DNA from: Yersinia hibernica
GTDB lineage: Bacteria; Pseudomonadota; Gammaproteobacteria; Enterobacterales; Enterobacteriaceae
NCBI RefSeq assembly: GCF_004124235.1
Contig: NZ_CP032487.1
Coordinates: 3,720,001-3,784,000 of the forward strand
Direction: 5' to 3'
DNA: 64,000 nt
The notes under the pieces were generated by a model. The model was not told where the DNA came from. It saw nothing but the letters and a program-made list of their open reading frames with translations, and made no database searches. Below, in pieces: positions 18,473-28,322 of the stretch (the stretch's first letter is position 1; each line of letters starts with the position of its first letter). The position numbers and the translations under genes were made by a program.

Positions 18473-19786
18473 TTATCTCGCCGCCGCCAAAAGGGCTTCA
18501 ATGTCATCGGGATCTTTCACCACACTGGCGGTCAGATTTTCGTTACCATCGGCGGTAATCACGATGTCATCTTCGATTCGGATACCAATACCGCGATATT
18601 GCGGGGGAACATCCGCATCTGGCGCAATATACAAGCCCGGCTCGATAGTCAGCACCATGCCCGGCTCCAGAATGCGCCCGCGATCACTGTTGGTGTAGTC
18701 GCCAACATCATGCACATCCAGCCCCAACCAGTGGCTCAAGCCGTGCATGAAGAATGGCCGGTGCGCCTGCTCAGCAATTAACTGCTCGACATTACCTTGC
18801 AGGATGCCCAGCTTGACTAAGCCAGTAACCATAATCCGTACCACCTGCTCGGTCACTTCACGGATACTGGTGCCTGGCCGATATAATTCCAGTGCTTTGT
18901 TGATGGATGCCAGTACAATGTCGTAAATCTCTCGCTGTGCGGGGGTGAACTTGCCATTAACCGGGAAAGTGCGTGTGATATCACCGGCATAGCCCTGATA
19001 TTCACAGCCCGCATCAATCAGAACCAAATCACCATCCCGCAGTTCACACTCATTTTCGGTGTAATGTAAAATACAGCCGTTCTCACCGCCGCCGACGATA
19101 GTGTTATACGCCGGATAACGCGCGCCATGGCGAGTAAATTCGTGCAGAATCTCCCCCTCCAATTGGTACTCGAACATCCCCGGCCGACAGCGTTCCATCG
19201 CGCGGGTATGTGCTAATGCGCTGATTTCACCGGCACGACGCATCACGGCAATTTCTTCCGCTGACTTAAACAGTCGCATTTCATGTAACCAAGGCCGCCA
19301 GTCAGTTAAGGTAGCCGGGGCGCGCAGATTCTTACGAAAACCGTTGCGCAATCTTTCCAGTGCAGCAAACACAATTTTATCCGCATAATCATATTGCCCC
19401 TGCGCGTGATAAATCACATCCAGGCGATTAAGCAGCAAATAAAGTTGTTCGTTGATATCATCAAAAGGTAGCGCCCGATCAACTGCCAGCTTAGTGGGGG
19501 CGGCCTCTTGCCCTAAACGACGGCCAAACCAGATTTCGGCAGTTAAATCACGCACCCGGTTAAACAGCACGCTGTGATTATGAGTCTCATCGCTTTTCAC
19601 CAGAATCAGCACTGCTTGCGGCTCATTAAAGCCGGTCAGATAGCTAAAATCGCTATTCTGCCGATAAGGATATTCAGAATCCGCACTGCGCGTGGCCTCT
19701 GGTGCGGCAAAAATAATGGCGGCACTGCCCGGGGCCATCTTCGCCAACAGTGCCTGACGGCGATTCTGGTATTCTTGCTGAGTCAT
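18473..19786 (-). CDS. pepP: Xaa-Pro aminopeptidase PepP
   Basis: PepP is a cytoplasmic manganese aminopeptidase that removes N-terminal residues before proline. The product is 437 residues (E. coli 441). The creatinase-like N-terminal domain (about 1-170) is followed by the pita-bread catalytic domain. Metal ligands sit in LVLIDAGCEYQGYAGDITR (two Asp), HGLSHWLGLDVHD (His), TIEPGLYI (Glu) and GIRIEDDI (Glu). The start MTQQEYQNRR is set by a strong AGGAGG box; a 12-codon extension upstream is not expected. It precedes ubiH. Confidence 0.96.
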   Translation of the reverse strand: MTQQEYQNRRQALLAKMAPGSAAIIFAAPEATRSADSEYPYRQNSDFSYLTGFNEPQAVLILVKSDETHNHSVLFNRVRDLTAEIWFGRRLGQEAAPTKLAVDRALPFDDINEQLYLLLNRLDVIYHAQGQYDYADKIVFAALERLRNGFRKNLRAPATLTDWRPWLHEMRLFKSAEEIAVMRRAGEISALAHTRAMERCRPGMFEYQLEGEILHEFTRHGARYPAYNTIVGGGENGCILHYTENECELRDGDLVLIDAGCEYQGYAGDITRTFPVNGKFTPAQREIYDIVLASINKALELYRPGTSIREVTEQVVRIMVTGLVKLGILQGNVEQLIAEQAHRPFFMHGLSHWLGLDVHDVGDYTNSDRGRILEPGMVLTIEPGLYIAPDADVPPQYRGIGIRIEDDIVITADGNENLTASVVKDPDDIEALLAAAR

Positions 19787-19840
19787 CACACCCTCCTGAA
19801 ATATCCGGTTTTCATCATGCAACGCACCATATGGTGTGTT

Positions 19841-20419
19841 TTAGTGTAAGGTCGGCTTGCTCACTTGCGGGGCAGTCGGTTTCTCTTGAGTAAATTCGAT
19901 ATGGCACAAGATAGCCGCGACACGGACATACTCGATGACCTCTTCCAGTGATTGGGCCAGCTCTTCCTGATCCTCATCTTCGTCATATCCTAACTGAGCA
20001 ATATTACGCAAATCATCAATGGCCTCGCCCACTTCATCTTTCACTTGCGCCAACTTCGGTTGCAGCATACCAAGCCCAAGGAGAAAATGGTTCACCCAGC
20101 CGGATAATGCATCAGCCCGGTCAAAAACAGTCACATCTTCCCCTTCAGGCAGCAGCAATTGGAACATAAAACCTTCGTTTTCCAGTGCTTCTTGTGTTGC
20201 TTCATGTAACTGTTGTAACGGCAAACTCAGGGTTTGTGAAAAGGCCGCCCCCTCATTGGTCAAGTCATGCACCATTGCGCGCCAGCCATCGTCTTTACTG
20301 CCTCCACACAGCATGCCGCTGATCAGGCCATGCATTTCAGCAGGGGTTAATGCCACTGCTTGCTGGTTCAAAGCCAAGGCAAGTGATTGGTAAGTTGGTA
20401 ATGTATTCTCTATAGACAT
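19841..20419 (-). CDS. ygfB: UPF0149 family protein YgfB
   Basis: A 192-residue acidic soluble protein of the YecA/YgfB (UPF0149) family, the same length as E. coli YgfB. Family segments are [17 protein letters not shown] (about 25-41), [11 protein letters not shown] and [19 protein letters not shown]. The biochemical role is unsettled; a Pseudomonas homologue affects beta-lactam tolerance through ampDh3 regulation. It is first in the leftward run ygfB-pepP-ubiH-ubiI and divergent from zapA. Confidence 0.94.
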   Translation of the reverse strand: MSIENTLPTYQSLALALNQQAVALTPAEMHGLISGMLCGGSKDDGWRAMVHDLTNEGAAFSQTLSLPLQQLHEATQEALENEGFMFQLLLPEGEDVTVFDRADALSGWVNHFLLGLGMLQPKLAQVKDEVGEAIDDLRNIAQLGYDEDEDQEELAQSLEEVIEYVRVAAILCHIEFTQEKPTAPQVSKPTLH

Positions 20420-20500
20420 GCGTATTGGTCATCGTTGGCAGGATAAGTTCGTGTTATGCTACCACCAAGAAAGGTCGCTATACCAGAAAACGCAGCGCGC

Positions 20501-20582
20501 TATACCTATAGATTTCAAGATGCCGGAAGGCAGTAAGCAACCGCGGGTACATATTCGGGGCTTGAAAGATGTCAGGGATTAG
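20501..20582. repeat. Degenerate short ERIC-like element
   Basis: This lies between divergent ygfB and zapA. A TATACCTATAGATTTCAAGA left end and a GCTTGAAAGATGTCAGGG right end resemble ERIC termini, but the core is mostly missing. It is probably an internally deleted ERIC; the match is imperfect. Confidence 0.45.
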
Positions 20583-20688
20583 GGGTTGAATCTTGGTATC
20601 GAGATATATATAGTGACGCCCGCTTTGCAGCTACGAGCAATTTGCCTCTGGTTTTCAGGGCTGGCGCGAAATTAGTCAGGAAGGTCGC

Positions 20689-21018
20689 ATGTCTGCACAA
20701 CCGGTAGATATTCAAATTTTTGGTCGCTCGTTAAGAGTTAATTGTCCGCCAGAACAACAAGATGCGTTGAACATGGCCGCAGAAGATCTTAACCAACGGT
20801 TGCAAGATCTGAAAGTTCGCACTAGAGTCACCAATACTGAGCAGTTAGTTTTCATCGCGGCATTGAATGTGTGTCACGAATTAGCTCAGGAAAGATTGAA
20901 AACCCGTGACTATGCATCCAATATGGAGCAACGTATTCGGATGTTACAACAGACCATTGAGCAGGCATTGCTTGAACAGGGTCGCATCTCTGAACGTCAG
21001 GATGCACAGTTTGAATAA
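20689..21018 (+). CDS. zapA: Cell division protein ZapA
   Basis: ZapA is a small Z-ring-associated protein that cross-links FtsZ filaments. The product is 109 residues, identical in length to E. coli. The N-terminal globular domain is [20 protein letters not shown], and the C-terminal half is a long coiled-coil helix ending [15 protein letters not shown]. An AAGG box precedes the ATG. It is followed by 6S RNA and fau, exactly as in E. coli. Confidence 0.97.
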   Translation: MSAQPVDIQIFGRSLRVNCPPEQQDALNMAAEDLNQRLQDLKVRTRVTNTEQLVFIAALNVCHELAQERLKTRDYASNMEQRIRMLQQTIEQALLEQGRISERQDAQFE

Positions 21019-21055
21019 ATCTCTGTTGAATGATAGATTCAACAGTGAGTAAAGA

Positions 21056-21239
21056 ATTTCTCTGAGGTGTTTGTCAGCGGGCCAGTCCCCTGAGCCGATA
21101 TTTAATACCAACAGAATGTAGTGACTCCGTAACTGGTGCGCATGCTCGGTCCGCCGAGAAGCCTTAAGGTTGCGACGCTGCGTTCACCTTGAACCATGGG
21201 TTCAAGGGTTACAGTCTGCGACGGCATCTCGGAGATCCC
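21056..21239 (+). ncRNA. ssrS: 6S RNA (ssrS)
   Basis: A 184-nt match to enterobacterial 6S RNA. It begins ATTTCTCTGAG, contains CGGGCCAGTCCCCTGAGCCG and the GCATGCTCGGTCC and GAGAAGCCTTAA segments, and ends GGCATCTCGGAGATCCC. Its 5' and 3' ends pair to form the closing stem, with an open central bubble that mimics a promoter. 6S RNA binds the sigma-70 holoenzyme in stationary phase. It lies between zapA and fau, its conserved place; in E. coli it is processed from a transcript shared with ygfA (fau). Confidence 0.97.
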
Positions 21240-21336
21240 TTTCTTATCGTGTAACTGGCACTTACCGGTTACTACGTTTGTAGTACAGGCAATTCTCTCC
21301 TTACTTAGTTAACAACTTGTTTTTTAAGTTAATAAA

Positions 21337-21933
21337 ATGCCTTTAAATCCGCAATATGCCCTTGAGCGGCAAAAAATCCGTAGTGAAATTCGTGAGCGCC
21401 GGCGTCTATTGACACCCGAGCAACAACAGCAATCTGCTCACCTCGCCGCTAAACAAATCGCTTCGCACCATAAAATTCAGCAAGCCAATACTGTGGCAGT
21501 CTTTCTCTCTTTTGATGGCGAACTGGATACCGGCCCGCTTATCGAGTTGCTGTGGCAGCAGAAAAAGCAGGTTTATCTCCCTGTTCTGCATCCTTTTAGC
21601 CCCGGTCATCTGTTATTTCTCAACTATCACCCCGATAGTCTGCTTATTCGTAATCGCCTGAAAATCCTTGAACCTCAATTAGATGTGCGCGATGTTCTGC
21701 CGTTAAATCAATTAGATGTGGTGGTAACCCCACTAGTGGCGTTTGATAGTCAAGGGCAGCGTTTAGGTATGGGCGGGGGTTTTTATGACCGTACACTGCA
21801 AGACTGGCAGCAGGGTGGCCCCTATCCCATTGGCCTAGCGCATGATTGCCAGCGTGTTGAGCACTTGCCGAATGAACATTGGGATGTGCCGTTGCCGGAG
21901 ATTGTGACGCCGGAAAAGGTATGGCGGTGGTGA
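21337..21933 (+). CDS. fau: 5-formyltetrahydrofolate cyclo-ligase
   Basis: The enzyme converts 5-formyl-THF to 5,10-methenyl-THF using ATP. The product is 198 residues. The N-terminal basic region is RQKIRSEIRERRRLL, and the conserved C-terminal motif GMGGGFYDRTLQDW (about 147-160) carries the nucleotide-binding residues. The gene is also called ygfA and is linked to persister formation in E. coli. It directly follows 6S RNA and is convergent with serA. Confidence 0.95.
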   Translation: MPLNPQYALERQKIRSEIRERRRLLTPEQQQQSAHLAAKQIASHHKIQQANTVAVFLSFDGELDTGPLIELLWQQKKQVYLPVLHPFSPGHLLFLNYHPDSLLIRNRLKILEPQLDVRDVLPLNQLDVVVTPLVAFDSQGQRLGMGGGFYDRTLQDWQQGGPYPIGLAHDCQRVEHLPNEHWDVPLPEIVTPEKVWRW

Positions 21934-22020
21934 GCGGGAATTTTCGACATAAAAAAACACCCGAAATCTCGCGATAGCGAATGTTCAGCCATTTATTAAT
22001 AACTTAGATACCACAAATCC

Positions 22021-22086
22021 ATACCCAAAAACCGTGACGTTGCAGCTAGGCAGCAAACAACGCTGCAACGCCAAAGACGAGGGTAT
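22021..22086. repeat. 66-bp internally deleted ERIC
   Basis: Outer ATACCC and GGGTAT repeats enclose CGTTGCAGC paired with GCTGCAACG (9 bp). The left part (with CAGCTAGGCAGCAA) and the right part (GCTGCAACGCCAAAGACGAG) correspond to ERIC ends with the core missing. It abuts the serA stop codon (22088), so it is transcribed at the end of serA mRNA and may act as its 3' structure; no other serA terminator is visible. Confidence 0.65.
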
Positions 22087-22087
22087 A

Positions 22088-23329
22088 TCAGTAGAGCAAA
22101 CGCGCGCGAATAGTCCCTGGAATCGCCTTCATTGCCTGCAAGGCTTTTTCTGCATTTTCTGCATCATCAGTCTCAACATCAATGACGACATAGCCGATGT
22201 CAGCGCTGGTTTGCAAATACTGCGCGGCAATATTGACGTTTTGCTCAGCAAAGATTTTGTTGATGCTGGTCAGAATACCGGGGCGGTTCTCGTGGATGTG
22301 CAACAAGCGGCGCGTGTTATCACCATGAGCAGGCAAAGAAACTTCCGGGAAGTTAACCGCTGACAGCGTCGAGCCATTATCGGAATACTTCGCCAGTTTG
22401 CCCGCCACTTCATCACCGATATTTTCCTGAGCTTCCTGAGTGGAACCACCAATATGCGGAGTCAATAACACATTATCAAATTCGCATAATGGTGAATTGA
22501 ACGGGTCTTTATTGGTAGCCGGTTCTTCTGGGAAAACATCAATTGCTGCGCCAGCTAAATGATTACTGCCCAATGCATCACACAGCGCAGGAATATCAAC
22601 CACAGTCCCGCGTGAAGCATTAATCAGCAGCGCGCCCGGTTTCATCAGTGCCAACTGCTCTGGGCCAATCATATTCTTGGTAGAGTGATTTTCTGGCACA
22701 TGCAAGCTAATCACATCACTCATATTCAGCAAATCAGACAAATGACGAACCTGCTGCGCATTCCCCAACGACAGTTTATTTTCAATATCGTAGAAGAATA
22801 CTTTCATACCAACACTTTCAGCCAAAATACCCAACTGAGTACCAATATGGCCGTAACCAATAATACCCAGTTTTTTGCCGCGGGCCTCATAGGAGCCAAC
22901 AGCCAGCTTATTCCACTCGCCACGATGTGCTTTGGCATTAGCAGACGGAATACCTCGGAACATCAACAGTAACTCGCCCAGTACCATTTCGGCTACCGAG
23001 CGGGTATTGGAGAAAGGTGCATTGAATACCGGCACACCACGTTTGGTGGCCGCATTTAAATCAACCTGATTAGTACCGATACAGAAACAACCTACTGCAA
23101 CCAATTTTTCTGCTGCAGCAAAAACTTCTTCGGACAGATGCGTACGCGATCGGATCCCGATGAAATGAGCATCACGAATAGATTCTTTCAGTGATTCGGT
23201 GTCTAAGGCACCTTTATGATATTCAATATTGCTATAACCGGCCGCACGCAGATTATCAACCGTGCTCTGGTGCACCCCTTCCACTAACAGAAATTTAATT
23301 CTGTCCTTCTCCAGTGATACTTTTGCCAT
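22088..23329 (-). CDS. serA: D-3-phosphoglycerate dehydrogenase
   Basis: SerA catalyses the first step of serine synthesis and is feedback-inhibited by serine. The product is 413 residues from MAKVSLEKDR, with a GGGGAC box upstream; a longer in-frame reading is not used. The substrate domain is split around the NAD domain. GYGHIGTQLGILAE (about 158-171) is the cofactor loop. Catalytic Arg is in INASRGTVVD (about 240), Glu in DVFPEEP, and His in LTPHIGGST. The C-terminal ACT domain (about 338-413, DNTRRLLHIHENRPG) binds serine. It pairs with the gcv genes in one-carbon supply. Confidence 0.98.
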   Translation of the reverse strand: MAKVSLEKDRIKFLLVEGVHQSTVDNLRAAGYSNIEYHKGALDTESLKESIRDAHFIGIRSRTHLSEEVFAAAEKLVAVGCFCIGTNQVDLNAATKRGVPVFNAPFSNTRSVAEMVLGELLLMFRGIPSANAKAHRGEWNKLAVGSYEARGKKLGIIGYGHIGTQLGILAESVGMKVFFYDIENKLSLGNAQQVRHLSDLLNMSDVISLHVPENHSTKNMIGPEQLALMKPGALLINASRGTVVDIPALCDALGSNHLAGAAIDVFPEEPATNKDPFNSPLCEFDNVLLTPHIGGSTQEAQENIGDEVAGKLAKYSDNGSTLSAVNFPEVSLPAHGDNTRRLLHIHENRPGILTSINKIFAEQNVNIAAQYLQTSADIGYVVIDVETDDAENAEKALQAMKAIPGTIRARLLY

Positions 23330-23538
23330 GTCCCCGACCCTATTTTCAGACTTCAGATGTGGCTGCCGATATCGAATGAATCCGGTCAGCACCCAGTCAA
23401 CATAACAAATATTTCGTAGGCAGCAATACAAACGATTGCCTACCTGTCAGCATAACAACCAGCGCAAATGTTAATTTATGGAATAAAAAACTGGCGAAAA
23501 GTGAGTTAATGGCAGGTTAAGAAAATGAAATGATTAAA

Positions 23539-23554
23539 TGTGATATATATCACC
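23539..23554. promoter_or_regulatory. Putative CRP site upstream of serA
   Basis: TGTGATATATATCACC matches the CRP consensus TGTGA-N6-TCACA at nine of ten conserved bases. It lies about 210 bp upstream of serA in the serA-rpiA gap. CRP and Lrp control of serA is documented in E. coli. The remainder of the gap is AT-rich and presumably holds the serA promoter and any Lrp sites. Confidence 0.55.
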
Positions 23555-23642
23555 AAATTTAACCATTTTAAGAAAAGATATTTAAAGACAAAAATTATCA
23601 GGGTGCAGCCAATAAACCACACCCCGACCAAGGTTTAATGCA

Positions 23643-24305
23643 TCACTTAAGCACGACCGTCTTAACACCGTCGGCGGTGCCAATCAGTGCCACATCCGCA
23701 CCTCGGTTAGCAAATAACCCGACAGTGACTACCCCGGCTATCCCATTAATTTTATTCTCTAGCGCAATGGCATCCAAAATTGTCAGATTATGGACATCTA
23801 AAATAATGTTGCCATTATCAGTCACTACATTCTGACGATATTCCGGTAATCCACCCAATTTAACCAGCTCGCGCGCCACATAAGAACGCGCCATTGGGAT
23901 AACTTCGACCGGCAGTGGGAATTTACCCAGCACACCAACCTGCTTGGAAGCATCGGCAATGCAGATAAACTGACGCGCAATCGCCGCGATGATTTTCTCG
24001 CGGGTCAGTGCTGCACCACCGCCTTTTATCATCTGCATTTGGCTGTTAATTTCATCAGCGCCATCGACATAGATATCCAATACATCGACTTCGTTGCAAT
24101 CAAACACTTGAATGCCATAACTTTTTAGCTTAGCGGTAGAAGCATCTGAGCTAGAAACGGCCCCCTCAATTTGATTTTTGATAGAGCCAAGGGCATCAAT
24201 AAAATGTGCCGCAGTAGAGCCGGTGCCGACCCCCACGATAGTGCCGGGTTTGACATAATCTAATGCTGCCCAGCCCACTGCTTTTTTAAGTTCATCCTGA
24301 GTCAT
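23643..24305 (-). CDS. rpiA: Ribose-5-phosphate isomerase A
   Basis: RpiA interconverts ribose-5-phosphate and ribulose-5-phosphate in the pentose phosphate pathway. The product is about 220 residues from [11 protein letters not shown] (E. coli 219). The substrate loop is [14 protein letters not shown] (about 24-37); conserved DGADEIN (about 81-87) and [12 protein letters not shown] (about 94-105) hold the catalytic Asp and Glu/Lys. The 17-codon upstream extension is not supported. It is divergent from argP. Confidence 0.97.
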   Translation of the reverse strand: MTQDELKKAVGWAALDYVKPGTIVGVGTGSTAAHFIDALGSIKNQIEGAVSSSDASTAKLKSYGIQVFDCNEVDVLDIYVDGADEINSQMQMIKGGGAALTREKIIAAIARQFICIADASKQVGVLGKFPLPVEVIPMARSYVARELVKLGGLPEYRQNVVTDNGNIILDVHNLTILDAIALENKINGIAGVVTVGLFANRGADVALIGTADGVKTVVLK

Positions 24306-24525
24306 GGTAAGTTCACGCCTTGATGTGAAAGAAAACCTAGCGTCATTATAGAGCATATACAGCAGAAATCGTTGCGATAAAGTCCAGTTAGAATCCGGTT
24401 AATTTTAGCTGGATCACAGTTATGTCGGTTTATTTGTGGCGAGCCCTGCGGTATTCCAGCATAGAAAAATGATCAAAATGTGGCATAGTGCGGTATTAAC
24501 TTAAATATTTGGAGAGATGACTCCG

Positions 24526-25419
24526 ATGAAACGCCCAGACTACCGTACGCTACAAGCGCTGGACGCGGTGATCCGTGAACGCGGTTTTGAACGCGCGGCA
24601 CAAAAGCTCTGTATCACCCAATCGGCGGTATCTCAGCGCATTAAGCAGTTGGAAAACCTGTTCGGCCAGCCGCTGTTAGTGCGCACTGTGCCCCCCCGGC
24701 CAACGGAGCAAGGGCAGAAATTGCTCGCGTTACTGCATCAGGTTGAATTACTGGAAGAAGAGTGGCTCGGCAATGATAACGGCGGGGATACCCCACTGCT
24801 GTTGTCATTGGCGGTCAACGCCGACAGTTTGGCAACCTGGCTGCTGCCAGCTTTAAAACCGGTGCTGGCAGACTCCCCGATTCGGCTCAATTTACAAGTC
24901 GAAGATGAAACCCGAACCCAAGAGCGGCTACGTCGCGGCGAAGTGGTGGGTGCCGTCAGTATCCAGCCACAACCGCTACCCAGTTGTTTAGTCGATCAAC
25001 TCGGCGCATTGGATTATCTGTTTGTGGCGTCCAAGCCCTTTGCCGAGCGGTATTTTCCCAATGGAGTGACTCGCTCGGCATTGCTGAAAGCCCCTGCCGT
25101 GGCTTTTGACCATTTAGATGATATGCATCAGGCATTTTTGCAGCAGAATTTCGATTTATCGCCAGGGAGTGTGCCCTGCCATATCGTGAATTCGTCAGAA
25201 GCGTTTGTACAGTTGGCCAGACAAGGCACCACCTGCTGTATGATCCCGCATCTGCAAATCGAAAAAGAGTTGGCATCCGGCGAACTGATTAATCTGACTC
25301 CGGGGTTATTGCAACGACGAATGTTGTTCTGGCATCGATTCGCGCCAGAAAGCCGGACAATGAGAAAAGTGACTGACGCCCTGTTATCTTACGGGCGTCA
25401 GGTATTACGGCAAGACTAG
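24526..25419 (+). CDS. argP: LysR-type regulator ArgP (IciA)
   Basis: ArgP activates the arginine exporter argO and represses other genes in response to arginine and lysine. The product is 297 residues, as in E. coli. The N-terminal winged helix is [20 protein letters not shown] then [16 protein letters not shown]; the effector domain follows. The ATG at 24526 is preferred over one nine bases earlier because the GGAGAG box directly abuts the earlier ATG. The target argO lies 1 kb away on the opposite strand. It converges with yggE, with one base between the stop codons. Confidence 0.97.
   Translation: MKRPDYRTLQALDAVIRERGFERAAQKLCITQSAVSQRIKQLENLFGQPLLVRTVPPRPTEQGQKLLALLHQVELLEEEWLGNDNGGDTPLLLSLAVNADSLATWLLPALKPVLADSPIRLNLQVEDETRTQERLRRGEVVGAVSIQPQPLPSCLVDQLGALDYLFVASKPFAERYFPNGVTRSALLKAPAVAFDHLDDMHQAFLQQNFDLSPGSVPCHIVNSSEAFVQLARQGTTCCMIPHLQIEKELASGELINLTPGLLQRRMLFWHRFAPESRTMRKVTDALLSYGRQVLRQD
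25373..25401 (-). terminator. Hairpin inside the argP 3' end at the argP/yggE junction
   Basis: CTGACGCCC and GGGCGTCAG form a perfect 9-bp stem around an 11-base loop. It lies within the last codons of argP, 20-48 bases beyond the yggE stop codon. Reading leftward it is followed by TCACTTTTC. It may terminate yggE transcripts; without a strong T-run this is uncertain. Confidence 0.4.
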
Positions 25420-25420
25420 C

Positions 25421-26176
25421 TTATTTGGCTGCGGTTGTGGGCGTGTTAGCGCTGGTTTTCAGTTCAAACACCACATCAACTTGATCGTCGAAATGAATAG
25501 TTTGTTGCTCATAAGTTTGAGCAGCATCAGTGGCAGGTGCGGCTTCAGCACTCTTGAACATGCGCGCTACCGGCATCGGCTGGTAGTTAGCGACATGGTA
25601 ACGAATGCTGTATACCGGCCCTAATTTAACCTTAAATCCGTCAGCTAATGCCCCCGCCTGGCTAATGGCATTTTCAATGGCTTTTTTACGGGCCTGTTCG
25701 CGGTAAGTCTCCGGGTTAGCGACCCCCAGTTTCACAGCACGAATCTCATTGAGGCCCGATTTTAGCGCCCCGTCCAGTAGCTCATTCAACTTATCCAGTT
25801 GGCGCAGTGTCACCTGAACCTGGCGTACTGCACGGTAGCCTTTCAGTACCGCCTCACCGGTTTTCTGGTAATCATATTCAGGTTGAGTGCGAATATTGGC
25901 CGCATTGATATCTTTTTTCTCAATGCCACTCTTGCGCAAGAAATCAAAATATTGCGCGACGCGAGTATCCGCCTGTTTTTTGGCATCTGCGGCATCTTTG
26001 GCAGATACACTGACTTCAATGGCGATAGTGGCGATATCTGGCGTCGCATCAACACTGGCGGTGCCGGAGGTGACAACATGCGGCCCTTCTGGCACTTCGG
26101 CAGCTTGAACTTGTAGCGCCAAAGGTAACGTCCCTAATCCCATCATTGCGGCCAAAGCCAATGTCTTCAACTTCAC
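25421..26176 (-). CDS. yggE: Periplasmic SIMPL-domain protein YggE
   Basis: A 251-residue protein of the SIMPL (DUF541) family; E. coli YggE is reported to lower oxidative stress. A GTG start is chosen because AGGAGG sits seven bases before it and the resulting N-terminus, VKLKTLALAAMMGLG, is a good signal peptide ending AQA. The mature protein begins AEVPEGPHVVTSGTASVDAT. The SIMPL core follows with the IEVSVSAKDAADAKKQ helix. A leucine- and alanine-rich central region includes VTLRQLDKLNELLDG. It lies downstream of argO, as in E. coli. Confidence 0.92.
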   Translation of the reverse strand: MKLKTLALAAMMGLGTLPLALQVQAAEVPEGPHVVTSGTASVDATPDIATIAIEVSVSAKDAADAKKQADTRVAQYFDFLRKSGIEKKDINAANIRTQPEYDYQKTGEAVLKGYRAVRQVQVTLRQLDKLNELLDGALKSGLNEIRAVKLGVANPETYREQARKKAIENAISQAGALADGFKVKLGPVYSIRYHVANYQPMPVARMFKSAEAAPATDAAQTYEQQTIHFDDQVDVVFELKTSANTPTTAAK

Positions 26177-26392
26177 GGAGCCTCCTAATATATGCATGGC
26201 AAATTATTTATGCCCTGTCAGTCTGTGGTAGCGAGATAATCAGTGAATTCAATTAATCACAAACACATTTGCAGTTAATTACACTCACTAGCATCTCATT
26301 GACAAGGTGATTCATTTGCCGTCGGTAATGTGATTAACACATCAACCGTAGCATATCTTACAAAGTATGGGATTCAGATTAGTGATAAAAAC

Positions 26393-27010
26393 TCACAGGT
26401 TTAAGCCCTGTTGCGCTAGCTGAAAAGCAATAAACCACATCACGCCGCCCACCAGCAAATTGATGACTCGCTGTGAGGTGGGGCGATTAAGCCATGGTGA
26501 TAACCACGCCGCCAGCAATGCCAGACAAAAAAACCAGGCAACTGAGGCACTTACAGCGCCAAAAGCAAACCAAGGCCGGACATCCGGTAATAACTGCCCG
26601 CCCAAACTCCCCAGCACCACAAAGGTATCCAGATACACATGCGGGTTAAGCCAGGTTACCGCCAAGAGTGTCACCAGAATACGCCAGCGCCCTTGTGCCC
26701 CGGCAGCCACTGCGGTTGACGAACTGTCACCACGCCATGCAGACGTCAATGCGCCCCAGCCATACCAGAGCAGAAATGCCACCCCACCCCAGGTGACCAG
26801 CGCCAATAGCAATGGTGAGCGGTTTAATAAAGCGCTGCCACCAAAAATACCGGCGCAAATCAAGATAATGTCGCTCAGAGCACACAGCCCGGCACTCATT
26901 AAATGGTGTTGCCGCTTAATTCCCTGATTCATCACAAAAGCATTTTGCGGCCCCAGAGGCAAAATCATGGCAGCACTGAGAGCAAAACCCTGCAAAAAAA
27001 CAGCTAACAT
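26393..27010 (-). CDS. argO: Arginine exporter ArgO (LysE family)
   Basis: ArgO exports arginine and canavanine across the inner membrane. The product is 205 residues with about six hydrophobic segments. The LysE-family N-terminal motif is [19 protein letters not shown] (about 18-36), and [20 protein letters not shown] marks the second half. It is activated by ArgP, encoded close by. It lies between mscS and yggE, as in E. coli. Confidence 0.96.
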   Translation of the reverse strand: MLAVFLQGFALSAAMILPLGPQNAFVMNQGIKRQHHLMSAGLCALSDIILICAGIFGGSALLNRSPLLLALVTWGGVAFLLWYGWGALTSAWRGDSSSTAVAAGAQGRWRILVTLLAVTWLNPHVYLDTFVVLGSLGGQLLPDVRPWFAFGAVSASVAWFFCLALLAAWLSPWLNRPTSQRVINLLVGGVMWFIAFQLAQQGLNL

Positions 27011-27175
27011 ACTGTTACCTTTAAATAATACTCAGAATCAACTGAGGGAATGGGAGTGGAGTTAGCAGCATATTACGGGGAGAAAGCCATCAGAGGAAAT
27101 TGATATTTCTTATCAACTATAAGTAAAACTAATAATAGCTATTCTACCGCGCGCGTGAGCAAGAAGGGAAGAAAA

Positions 27176-27199
27176 ACGGGCCAAATAGCCCGTATTGAC
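27176..27199 (-). terminator. Terminator after mscS
   Basis: Reading leftward, ACGGGC-TATTTG-GCCCGT is followed by TTTTTC. It begins 28 bases after the mscS stop codon and precedes the argO promoter region. The T-run would lie at about 27171-27176. Confidence 0.85.
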
Positions 27200-27220
27200 T
27201 GAATTTATCGCGCCGCGGCT

Positions 27221-28090
27221 TTAAGCCGACGGGGTAGATTGCGCATTATCAACCTGATGCAAATGCACGTCCATCTGCGGATAGGGAATGCCAATTTTGT
27301 GCGCATCTAGCGCGCGTTTGAAGTTTTCCATCAAATCCCAATACACATCCATGGCATCGCCATTGGTCGTCCAAACACGCACGGTAAAGTTCAATGATGA
27401 CGCCGCCATCTCATTCAGGCGGATGGTCACACCCTTGTCATGCATAATGCGTGCATCGGCTGCGATGATGTCACCCAGCACTTTCTTCACCACATCAATA
27501 TCAGCATTATAGGCAACACCGATAACCATATCAGTGCGGCGATTCGGTTCACGGCTGGTATTGATGATGTTGTTCGCAATAATTTTACCATTCGGCACCA
27601 CGATGATTTTGTCATCAACGGTACGCAAAGTGGTTGAGAAAATCTGCACCTGCACCACAGTACCGGCAACACCGCCCAGATCAACATACTCACCGGCCTT
27701 AAATGGACGGAAAGCGACCAGCAACACACCGGCGGCAAAGTTGGACAGGGAGCCTTGTAGCGCCAAACCCACAGCTAAACCGGCAGCACCGATGACCGCA
27801 ATCACCGAGGCGGTTTGCACCCCAAGACGGCCCAGCACGGCAACAATGGTAAAGGCCAGAATGCTGTAGCGCACCATGGCCGCCAGAAAATCCGCCACAG
27901 TGGCATCAATGCCACGTAACTTCATGACCCGGCCCAACATGCGAGAAACCACCTTGGCAATGATGGAACCAACAATCAGGATCAACAGCGCCGCGACAAG
28001 ATTCACGGCATATTGAATCAGCAAATCCTGATTATTGATAAACCACGAACTGGCCTCATTAATACTATCAACTACGTTTAACTCTTCCAT
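27221..28090 (-). CDS. mscS: Small-conductance mechanosensitive channel MscS
   Basis: MscS is the heptameric inner-membrane channel that releases solutes on osmotic downshock. The product is 289 residues (E. coli 286), starting [12 protein letters not shown]1 is at about 26-50, TM2 at about 64-90 and the pore-lining TM3 at about 95-128 ([20 protein letters not shown]). The beta-domain signature [20 protein letters not shown] follows. In E. coli it lies next to fbaA; here a phosphatase gene on the opposite strand has been inserted between them. Confidence 0.97.
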   Translation of the reverse strand: MEELNVVDSINEASSWFINNQDLLIQYAVNLVAALLILIVGSIIAKVVSRMLGRVMKLRGIDATVADFLAAMVRYSILAFTIVAVLGRLGVQTASVIAVIGAAGLAVGLALQGSLSNFAAGVLLVAFRPFKAGEYVDLGGVAGTVVQVQIFSTTLRTVDDKIIVVPNGKIIANNIINTSREPNRRTDMVIGVAYNADIDVVKKVLGDIIAADARIMHDKGVTIRLNEMAASSLNFTVRVWTTNGDAMDVYWDLMENFKRALDAHKIGIPYPQMDVHLHQVDNAQSTPSA

Positions 28091-28322
28091 TTTAACCATC
28101 CTACAAAAACTCCCTGCGGGAGAAATTACGAAAAAATTGCCGCCAATTGCTGGGCAACATGGCAGTCATGCTTATTTAGGGTAACCAACAATGGAATGTG
28201 TTGCCAATGTTGAGAGTAATAAATAAATATCAAAAACCTTGTTTGAAGTTTTATCTGCCGGTTTTCAACTCATAATAAAAATAGAGTATTTATAGAATAA
28301 ACAGTAACTGGTGAGATTTAGT

